Shown: positions 8,615 through 14,353 of the stretch, one piece after another
Layout: every line of letters begins with the position of its first letter
Position numbering within the stretch: the stretch's first letter is position 1
From: DYFC01 sp041658585
Lineage (GTDB): Bacteria; Nitrospirota; Thermodesulfovibrionia; Thermodesulfovibrionales; SM23-35
Length of the DNA: 14,796 nt
Direction: 5' to 3'
Assembly (NCBI GenBank): GCA_041658585.1
Contig: JBAZZX010000060.1
Coordinates: 1-14,796, forward strand
Notes under the pieces: generated by a model
Database searches by the model: none
Seen by the model: the letters and a program-made list of their open reading frames with translations, nothing else
What the model was told of the DNA's origin: nothing
Position numbers and translations under genes: made by a program

Positions 8615-8979
8615 TAAGAGTTCTCATCGCTGATGATCATATGCTACTGCGCGAAGGACTGAAGCTGATACTTTCCGATACGGAGGATATTGTTGTAGTT
8701 GCTGAAGCCTCTGATGGGCAGGAAGTTCTCGATAAAGTAGAGAAAAACAATCTTGACGTCATTGTGCTGGATATTAATATGCCAAGGAAAACCGGGGTTG
8801 AGGTATTGGCGGAATTAAAAGCCGGAGGGAATAAAATACCTGTTCTGATATTAAGTACGTATTCCGCGGAAGATTACAAAGATCTCGCAATAAGAGAAGG
8901 CGCATCCGGGTATCTTTCGAAAGAGGAAGCTCCTGAATTACTTATTGATGCTATAAGGGATGTGTTCCAGAATAAATAG
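8611..8979 (+). CDS. stand-alone response regulator receiver (REC only)
   Basis: This 122-residue protein is a single receiver domain with the full active site: acidic pair D8/D9, phosphoacceptor D54 in VLDINMP, the conserved S82 in LST, and K104 in YLSKEEA. The sequence resembles the NarL/FixJ receiver class, but the protein ends after the fifth helix and has no DNA-binding helix-turn-helix. It would signal by protein contact or act as a phosphate relay or sink. The TTG at 8611 is chosen because it overlaps the kinase stop (TTGA), has an AGGAG upstream, and the next ATG would delete the acidic pair. It is the likely phosphotransfer partner of the kinase just upstream. Confidence 0.9.
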   Translation: MIRVLIADDHMLLREGLKLILSDTEDIVVVAEASDGQEVLDKVEKNNLDVIVLDINMPRKTGVEVLAELKAGGNKIPVLILSTYSAEDYKDLAIREGASGYLSKEEAPELLIDAIRDVFQNK

Positions 8980-9347
8980 GATGTCTCCTTCATAGACAGT
9001 GCCGGATCTAAATGCTGTCTATGTGCAGATGTACTTCGCACTTATTGTAAACCATCCAGTAGGTGTATTTGATGAAGGAGCCGAGAAAAATAATTTAGAT
9101 ATACCTAAAAACAAAAACGTTTCTAACACCTGCCGATAAACACTCCGGCAATCGATAAAAAAAGATTTCCGAAAAAAAACAAGCAGTGATTACCCGGGTC
9201 CTTTTGGTAACTGAGACTCTTCCTTTTTGTCTCGTTGCACTGAGCATCCTTGATGTTTTAAGTAATTCCAGCCGCTTCTTCTATCTGAAGTCACTATATT
9301 ATGATAAAATAAAAAAAAGAAAACTTTACTATATCGAGGATTCTGTT
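8980..9347. other. 368-bp intergenic region with inverted repeats, no convincing gene
   Basis: No supported gene was seen. CATAGACAG (8991-8999) and CTGTCTATG (9015-9023) form a perfect 9-bp inverted repeat. CTCCTTCAT (8985-8993) is complementary to ATGAAGGAG (9072-9080), so alternative hairpins are possible. Smaller pairs are TTACC/GGTAA around 9190-9210 and GAGAC/GTCTC around 9212-9232. There is no T-run after the first hairpin, so a standard intrinsic terminator is not supported. The kinase frame stays open upstream to a GTG at 9186, which I do not regard as the start. Confidence 0.4.
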
Positions 9348-10697
9348 ATGAATGTATTTGAAGGTATTTTAGAACGGATCGAAAATAAAAAGAATGATTA
9401 CCGGCGTTATGATTTCTCGCAAATAGAAAATATTGCACTGATGACCTTTTTCGATCTTGCGCAAGAGTTTGACAATGTTGAAGATTTCTATAACTTGTGT
9501 GTTGCAATTCCTGAAAGTTTTTTCAACCTTGATGCCCGTCTCTATCTTATGGACTCTAAAACAAATACTCTGCTGCTCAGCGCAACAACTAACCGGGGAG
9601 AGCAGTTACATACTCCTCCTCCCCCCGAGGTTAAGCCCGGCGAAAGTCCTTATTATACAACCAATAAAAGCCTTGTATTGACCATACGCGGGAAAACCCT
9701 CCCGAACGATCAGCTCCCTTTTCAGGCCATAGGCAGCGTTCTTGGGCTATTAGTGATATTTCAGATTCATGATATAAATACGCACAATGAACTCTTTTTT
9801 GAAAAATATGCAAACCGAATCGGTTTCAATATGCATAATAAATTTCTTACCCGGAAAAACATTGAACATCTGAAATTTATTCGCTCCCTTGTCTCCGATA
9901 TTGAACATAATGTAATAGTGCCCAACATGGTTTATCAGCTTTTCCTGAAACGTCTAAATGGGAAAATAAAGAATAACGCGGAGATAGAAAATCGTCTTGC
10001 CGAATGTTTAACGAACGGACAATGTGATGTGACCGTTATTGAAAATATTTTGAAGGAATTGGCCGGGATCAACGAAGGGTTAATGGAAGAGATAGGGAAT
10101 ATCGAAAAACACTATAAAAATATGAGCCTGTTTCTTGAAACACTATTTCGAAGAAGCCATTTTGACCAGGGAAAGCTTGTACTTCGAACTAAAGCATGCA
10201 ACATGAAAAAAGATGTAGTACAACCTCAATTGGAACGTTACATAGAACAATTTCAAAAAGCAGGCGTCTCAATAGATGATCGCCTCAGCGGTATCCCTGA
10301 TGAAGAAATCATAAGTGTCGTGGATGTTGGACTGGTAGCCCAGGTGTATGCTAACCTTTTCTCAAATGCCCTTAAATACACGCAAGAAGTAACTACTGAA
10401 ACAGGTAAAAAAATGAAATATATATCATATGGTCATGAGATCATCCCTGATCACTTTGGGCACGGCAAAGATGGAATAAAATATAACGTTTTCAGTACAG
10501 GACCACATATTGCCGTTGAAGAGCGGGGAAAGATATTTGAAGAGGGATATCGTGGCAGTAATATTTCAAACAAACCGGGCACAGGGCATGGTTTGACATT
10601 CATAAAAAATGCTATAGACATGCACGGTGGTGTGGCAGGTTATGAGGCTACCCAATATGGAAATAATTTTTATTTTATTATTCCCGGATCAAATTGA
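9348..10697 (+). CDS. divergent sensor histidine kinase with altered G1 box
   Basis: This 449-residue soluble protein has an N-terminal GAF-like sensory region (about 30-165), a helical dimerisation segment with a likely phosphoacceptor H187 in SDIEHNVIVPN, a second long helical stretch (about 205-275) and an HATPase_c domain. The ATPase domain shows an N box YANLFSNALKYT (334-345), an F-box-like KIFEEGYRG (395-403) and a G2 box GTGHGL (411-416). The G1 box is degenerate: FSTGPHI (382-388) replaces DxGxG, so the adenine-contacting Asp is Ser. The start at 9348 has GAGG 8 nt upstream; a longer form from GTG 9186 would add a non-conserved-looking 54 residues. It stands alone, 368 bp after the receiver gene, with no partner regulator of its own; using the upstream receiver is possible. 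The subfamily is not recognised with certainty. Confidence 0.8.
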   Translation: MNVFEGILERIENKKNDYRRYDFSQIENIALMTFFDLAQEFDNVEDFYNLCVAIPESFFNLDARLYLMDSKTNTLLLSATTNRGEQLHTPPPPEVKPGESPYYTTNKSLVLTIRGKTLPNDQLPFQAIGSVLGLLVIFQIHDINTHNELFFEKYANRIGFNMHNKFLTRKNIEHLKFIRSLVSDIEHNVIVPNMVYQLFLKRLNGKIKNNAEIENRLAECLTNGQCDVTVIENILKELAGINEGLMEEIGNIEKHYKNMSLFLETLFRRSHFDQGKLVLRTKACNMKKDVVQPQLERYIEQFQKAGVSIDDRLSGIPDEEIISVVDVGLVAQVYANLFSNALKYTQEVTTETGKKMKYISYGHEIIPDHFGHGKDGIKYNVFSTGPHIAVEERGKIFEEGYRGSNISNKPGTGHGLTFIKNAIDMHGGVAGYEATQYGNNFYFIIPGSN

Positions 10698-10713
10698 ATA
10701 AGAGTTATTGGAT

Positions 10714-10846
10714 GAGGCTCTTGCAAAAGTCACAGATTGTCATTCCGAACGAAGGTGAGGAATCTTATATCCAATTGATTATAAAAGATTTCTCCTTTCA
10801 CTCGAAATGACAAATTGGCCTGTTTTAGGACTTTTGCAAGAGCCTC
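10714..10846. mobile_element. MITE-like element, copy 1 (133 bp, TSD GGAT)
   Basis: The element has perfect 18-bp terminal inverted repeats (GAGGCTCTTGCAAAAGTC at 10714-10731, complement at 10829-10846). It is flanked by a 4-bp direct repeat, GGAT (10710-10713 and 10847-10850). It encodes no transposase and is identical base for base to the copy at 14107-14239. Internally, 10737-10766 and 10785-10813 are a second imperfect inverted repeat, so the whole element can fold into one long hairpin. It sits between the convergent ends of the kinase and polyferredoxin genes. Confidence 0.9.
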
Positions 10847-10909
10847 GGATGGAAGAACATAAAAGACCGTCAGGCATAGAATCGCAGTAAAGACCAGGCT
10901 GAAACCCAT
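10730..10909 (-). CDS. small hydrophobic ORF coupled to the polyferredoxin and altered by the MITE
   Basis: An ATG at 10909 overlaps the polyferredoxin stop as TGATG, a classic coupling arrangement. It opens a 59-codon frame whose first 21 residues form a single hydrophobic segment (MGFSLVFTAILCLTVFYVLP then S). The remaining 38 residues are encoded by the MITE, and the stop at 10730-10732 lies inside the element. If the MITE and one GGAT are removed, the frame would end after about 28 codons, so the original would be a tiny one-helix peptide. No homology is recognised; it may be spurious. Confidence 0.3.
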   Translation of the reverse strand: MGFSLVFTAILCLTVFYVLPSEALAKVLKQANLSFRVKGEIFYNQLDIRFLTFVRNDNL

Positions 10910-12462
10910 CAGAGGAGAAGCAGCCGGTTTGTTTTTGATCTCGATTCTCCGATATTCGTGACATATATAGCCGGCCGGTTACCGACCGGGCACTTTGCCT
11001 CGCAGATTCCGCAGCCGATACAGCGGTCAAGGTCTATATGAGGCTGTTTGACTATTATTTCCTTACCGCTTCTATCTTTTACCATCGACTCCTCGAACCA
11101 TATTGACTTCGGAGACGTGGGGCAGACCTCTTCACAGACGATGCAAGGAGTCGAATGTGCGTAGGGAAGGCATCTTCCTTTATCAATCATGGCAAGACCT
11201 ATCCTTGTTTTCATTTTCTCCTCAAGGGGCAATTTCCGTATCGCACCCGTAGGACAGACCTGCCCGCAGAGAGTGCAGCGGTATTCACAGTATCCTATCC
11301 TCGGGATGAGCCTCGGAGACCAAAGACCCTCCAACCCTGCTTCGAGAAGCGTAGGTTGAAGTCCGTTTGTAAGGCAGACCTTCATGCATTCACCGCATTT
11401 CACGCACCGTTTAAGAAACTCCGTTTCTTCAAGTGAACCGGGAGGCCGGAGCAAGACGGAATTCGAAAAGTCTGTTCGAGAAAAAGGCGTTGACCTGACC
11501 AGCGGCACGGTCAGCATTCCTGAGGCAAAGGAAAGCATCACCTGCCTTCTTCCAAGATCCATGGATGGATGTATTTTTCTCCCCAGACTAAAGGTTACCG
11601 CTTTCTGAGGGCATACATCGTCGCAGTCGAAACAGGCAAGACATTCCGTGTTATTCCAAACATCATTATTTTCATGAATTGCACCCCCCTGGCAGCGGCT
11701 TGTACAGATGCCGCAGGAGGTACATCCCTCGCTCACTTCCCTCTTGAGCAATGAATATCGGGAAAGAAGTCCCAACAGGGCCCCCAATGGACAGAGGTAC
11801 TTGCACCAGAATCTCCTTTCGAGAAAATTCAGGCTGAGTATGGTTATGAACAGGGAGCCGATAAAAACAGCCTGGAGATAGTAAGTCTCCGTGAAAGAGA
11901 GAAAGCGTCTTTTCAGGAAATCGTAAACCGGTTCAGAGAGGTTAACTATTACGGGTATGTTCGCATTGTAAATGGAGTCGAAGAAAGCCCGTATCCCGTG
12001 GTTCAGGAGAGGGAATATGCTCAGGGAAAAAGATCTGATCAGAAATGATATAGGGTCCATGATTCCGGCTAATTGAAGGGTGAAGATAGACGATGCGATA
12101 AGCACGAAAAGGATATAGTACTTTGCTTTGTACCACCCGGCGCGTATTTTTTGTGGATATCTTCTTTTCAGCGAGCCGACGATGTTGTGCAGGGCGCCAA
12201 GCGGGCATATCCATCCGCAGAATACTCTGCCGAGCACCACTGTTGCGAGAATGAGCGACAGAGATAGAAAAAAGGCCAAAGGGATTTTTTGGCCATGCGA
12301 GGCGAGTAGGGTGGTAATAAAAATTAATGGATCAAAGTCCAGAAAAAGTTTGACGGGATAGCCGAGCGTATCATTACCTTTTGATTCAGTCTGAATAAAG
12401 AGGAAGAGGAAAAGGAGAAGGAAAAGGCCTTGGGTAATCTTTCTGAGGGTCTTCTTAGACAT
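10909..12462 (-). CDS. membrane-bound polyferredoxin, NapH-NapG-like fusion
   Basis: This 517-residue protein most likely carries electrons between the quinone pool and a redox partner. The N-terminal half is NapH/CcoG-like, with membrane helices (about 10-24, 45-80, 114-134, 196-213) and the signatures FCGWICPLGAL (81-91) and WCKYLCPLGALL (219-230). Two 4Fe-4S sites follow (C247/250/253/257 and C274/277/280/284). The second half resembles NapG, with four more sites: C353/356/359/363, C392/396/399/403, C431/440/443/447 and C481/484/487/491. Between the halves is an RR followed by a hydrophobic stretch (GRRQVMLSFASGML, 304-317), like a buried remnant of the NapG Tat signal. The ATG overlaps the stop of the DUF362 gene by 8 bp (ATGTCTAA), so the two are coupled. 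The partner enzyme and electron direction are unknown; no nitrate reductase gene is in the window. Confidence 0.9.
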   Translation of the reverse strand: MSKKTLRKITQGLFLLLFLFLFIQTESKGNDTLGYPVKLFLDFDPLIFITTLLASHGQKIPLAFFLSLSLILATVVLGRVFCGWICPLGALHNIVGSLKRRYPQKIRAGWYKAKYYILFVLIASSIFTLQLAGIMDPISFLIRSFSLSIFPLLNHGIRAFFDSIYNANIPVIVNLSEPVYDFLKRRFLSFTETYYLQAVFIGSLFITILSLNFLERRFWCKYLCPLGALLGLLSRYSLLKREVSEGCTSCGICTSRCQGGAIHENNDVWNNTECLACFDCDDVCPQKAVTFSLGRKIHPSMDLGRRQVMLSFASGMLTVPLVRSTPFSRTDFSNSVLLRPPGSLEETEFLKRCVKCGECMKVCLTNGLQPTLLEAGLEGLWSPRLIPRIGYCEYRCTLCGQVCPTGAIRKLPLEEKMKTRIGLAMIDKGRCLPYAHSTPCIVCEEVCPTSPKSIWFEESMVKDRSGKEIIVKQPHIDLDRCIGCGICEAKCPVGNRPAIYVTNIGESRSKTNRLLLL

Positions 12463-13360
12463 TCAGCTTTTTAATCTTCAGCCTGGAAAGGTCCATAACG
12501 CCCAGTCCTGCCGCTGCACCCGCTTTCACATAGGAAAGATCGCTCCCTTTCATGCCGAACAGGGTAGCACCGTAGGAGTCAATGCCGACCTGATCTATGC
12601 CGACGATTACCGTATCCAATCTCTTTACATCGGCCGGGCTTCCACCCTGCGGACCGTTTGTGGTAAGAACCCGAATCGAGTCGAGTACCGTAAGAGTGGG
12701 TTTCACTACCAGACATATATCAGCGAGGCACTCACCAATTTTCTGATGAATTCTTCCCCTTTGTCCTCCCATGATACCCATCCAGTTTTTCATCGACATC
12801 GTAAGTTTTGCGAGGCCATGGTGTTTTGCAACAGGAATGTTGATGAGCTTATCGGCCTCTAATACGTCGGTGTATAACGGCCATGAGGTGAGAACTTGTC
12901 CCTTTATCGATACATCTTTGAATCTCCTGTCGTCAACGAAGCTGACCTCGGCGCCGAGTGAAGATACGGCATCCGCAATACCGCTTTGTTTGTAGCACCT
13001 CCGCGGATCATTTACACTTCTGTCAAAGACTTTGACTTTTTTGGCGCCTGCGTCAAAGCAGAGTTTCACAATGGCGGCAACTACTTCAGGATTGGTATTA
13101 GCAGCCTGTTCCGGGGTCCTGTCCCATCCGATGTTAGGTTTGATTACAACAACATCCCCCCTTGAGATAAATCTCTTCATACCTCCGAAAGCGTCAACGG
13201 CGGCTTTTGTAATGAATGAGGCGGACTTCCCGGCTCCCCGGGCAACGACTAAATCATAGCGTTCAGCCGCCTCTGCCGGAGTGATTAAATCGAGTCTTTC
13301 TCCAAGAAATAAACCGCACCCCGCTATTGCGGAATACTTTAGAAACTCCCTTCTTTGCAT
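12455..13360 (-). CDS. DUF362 family protein with Tat-type signal
   Basis: This 301-residue DUF362-family protein begins with a twin-arginine motif (RREFLK, 3-8), a short hydrophobic stretch and an alanine-rich PAEAAE segment (28-33) suitable for signal peptidase cleavage, so export of a folded protein is likely. The body shows DUF362 hallmarks: DVVVIKPNIGWD near 69-80, an NTNPEVV segment, and the strongly conserved KHHGLAKLTMSMKNWMG. It lacks the C-terminal ferredoxin domain that some relatives carry; the polyferredoxin encoded next may supply that function in trans. The start has an AGGGGG site about 6 nt upstream. The gene lies 78 bp after the thioredoxin-like gene and overlaps the polyferredoxin by 8 bp. 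The biochemical role of DUF362 in this setting is not established, and none is claimed here. Confidence 0.88.
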   Translation of the reverse strand: MQRREFLKYSAIAGCGLFLGERLDLITPAEAAERYDLVVARGAGKSASFITKAAVDAFGGMKRFISRGDVVVIKPNIGWDRTPEQAANTNPEVVAAIVKLCFDAGAKKVKVFDRSVNDPRRCYKQSGIADAVSSLGAEVSFVDDRRFKDVSIKGQVLTSWPLYTDVLEADKLINIPVAKHHGLAKLTMSMKNWMGIMGGQRGRIHQKIGECLADICLVVKPTLTVLDSIRVLTTNGPQGGSPADVKRLDTVIVGIDQVGIDSYGATLFGMKGSDLSYVKAGAAAGLGVMDLSRLKIKKLNV

Positions 13361-13438
13361 TGAAGCCCCCTTTTTATAGTGTTCAATTTATCATTTAATT
13401 TTACCTTGAGCGGATATTTAAAAAATAGAGAAGCTTGT

Positions 13439-14020
13439 TTACTTCGGTATCGCCGAGTATGGCTGAGCCCGGCGCGCCCATTCGCTCTGAGGATACTTTT
13501 CAGTAAGTGTGTCGTATGCCCGGCGAAGCGCGCTTGCCTCGTGAGTCTTTTTATATTCAGCGACGCCAAGGAAGAAGGTCGCTTCGGGAGCCACTCCCGC
13601 GTTGGGATGCTCTTCAATGACCTGCCTAAACCGTTTTGCCGCCTCCTCATGACGTTCCTTCTCGAAAAAGACTATGCCTTTGCCGAATTTCAGCTGTGCG
13701 AGAAAGTCATCTACAGGAATGTATCCGACAAGCTTTCTGTGCACCCTGCCCCCGAAGTCCTGAATCAGGAACGTAGGAGTCCAGGCGATGTCGAACTGTT
13801 TCATAAGTTCCGTCCGTTCCTTCCAGAAACACTCGCTCTTTAAGGGGACGTACTCCTCCTCAATGAACTTCTGAACCTTCTCATCTGAATACGGACCCGC
13901 ATTCATTGCAGCGCAGCCGACTCACCCGTCGAACCAGAAGTCATGGAACACCGGCTTGCCTTCTTTCTTCGCCTTCGCTATAGCAGTCTCAAAATCCCTT
14001 TCCCATTTAATCTCGGCCAT
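13439..14020 (-). CDS. probable selenocysteine-containing (UxxC) thioredoxin-like protein with TPR-like C-terminus
   Basis: Read from the ATG at 14020, which has a strong GGGAGGT site 5 nt upstream, through one in-frame TGA (13922-13924) to TAA at 13439, the frame gives 193 residues. Residues 1-110 have a thioredoxin fold: a first strand and helix, PVFHDFWFDG, the TGA at codon 33, then VGC, and a cis-Pro motif WTPTF (P82). TGA therefore occupies the first Cys of CxxC, giving U33-V-G-C36. The C-terminus (about 111-185) carries two TPR-like helix pairs (FFEKERHEEAAKRF..., then ...ALRRAYDTLTEKYP). No signal peptide is seen, so it is probably cytoplasmic. It heads an operon with the DUF362 and polyferredoxin genes, suggesting thiol/disulfide or peroxide redox work linked to them. 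Without recoding, translation from ATG 13906 gives a 155-residue protein lacking the active site. A nonsense mutation or sequencing error is the main alternative. Confidence 0.8.
13892..13919 (-). promoter_or_regulatory. candidate bacterial SECIS hairpin after the in-frame TGA
   Basis: Immediately 3' of the TGA the RNA can pair CGG (13917-13919) with CCG (13892-13894) as a lower stem, and CUGCA (13907-13911) with UGCGG (13897-13901) as an upper stem around an AUGAA loop that contains a G. An alternative pairs CUGC (13913-13916) with GCGG (13897-13900) around a 12-nt loop starting with G. The location fits a bacterial SECIS; the stems are short and hand-folded, so this is tentative. Confidence 0.4.
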
Positions 14021-14058
14021 GTCATACCTCCCTTATTAATTCATCAACACCTTTTTAA

Positions 14059-14067
14059 ATTATATCA
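14059..14067 (-). promoter_or_regulatory. extended -10 promoter for the thioredoxin-DUF362-polyferredoxin operon
   Basis: On the minus strand TATAAT (14059-14064) is preceded by TGA (14065-14067), a perfect extended -10. The predicted start near 14052 gives a leader of about 30 nt with the strong GGGAGGT site. No good -35 is seen, and MITE copy 2 begins about 40 bp upstream. Confidence 0.5.
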
Positions 14068-14106
14068 TGAAAAAGTGCGGGATCATCTTTTTATGCCCTA
14101 ATACTT

Positions 14107-14239
14107 GAGGCTCTTGCAAAAGTCACAGATTGTCATTCCGAACGAAGGTGAGGAATCTTATATCCAATTGATTATAAAAGATTTCTCCTTTCACTCGAAA
14201 TGACAAATTGGCCTGTTTTAGGACTTTTGCAAGAGCCTC
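14107..14239. mobile_element. MITE-like element, copy 2 (133 bp, TSD ACTT)
   Basis: It is identical over all 133 bases and in the same orientation as the copy at 10714-10846, with the same 18-bp terminal inverted repeats (14107-14124 and 14222-14239). It is flanked by its own 4-bp direct repeat, ACTT (14103-14106 and 14240-14243). It lies between the divergent promoters of the redox operon and the methyltransferase and could separate or influence them. Confidence 0.9.
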
Positions 14240-14294
14240 ACTTAGAAAAAATTAATTGCCTATTTATTAATTCACTCCGAGCAAGTCGTTGAAA

Positions 14295-14323
14295 TTGACA
14301 AACTTCTGATATTCTGATACTTT
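14295..14323 (+). promoter_or_regulatory. sigma70-like promoter for the methyltransferase
   Basis: A perfect -35 TTGACA (14295-14300), a 17-bp spacer and a TGATACTTT extended -10 (TG at 14315-14316, hexamer 14318-14323) lie just upstream of the ATG at 14354. Confidence 0.5.
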
Positions 14324-14353
14324 AAAACTTATCAATAAGGCGGAGAGGTCTGA

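Noticed and set aside
9020..9230. Cyclic-di-GMP or other known riboswitch before the second kinase
   Set aside because: A few short pieces look similar, but the ordered conserved cores of known classes could not be found.
9186..9347. N-terminal extension of the second kinase from GTG 9186
   Set aside because: The extension is low-complexity, has no ribosome-binding site and contains AT-rich promoter-like DNA, while ATG 9348 has GAGG at good spacing.
12455..13360. Tat lipoprotein: lipobox-like IAGC at residues 12-15 of the DUF362 protein
   Set aside because: Only about six residues separate the RREFLK motif from the Cys, too short for a normal hydrophobic region; cleavage near the alanine-rich segment is more likely.
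13439..13906. Annotating the thioredoxin-like gene as a 155-residue protein starting at ATG 13906
   Set aside because: That start has no ribosome-binding site and removes the first strand and the active site, while a continuous thioredoxin-like frame with a strong site begins at 14020.
13922..13924. Reading the TGA as a simple pseudogene stop
   Set aside because: The stop sits exactly at the catalytic Cys position, is TGA, and no other damage is seen; selenocysteine explains this better, though a mutation is not excluded.
10714..14239. Composite transposon carrying the redox operon between the two MITEs
   Set aside because: Each copy has its own distinct 4-bp duplication, which points to two independent insertions rather than movement of the whole block.
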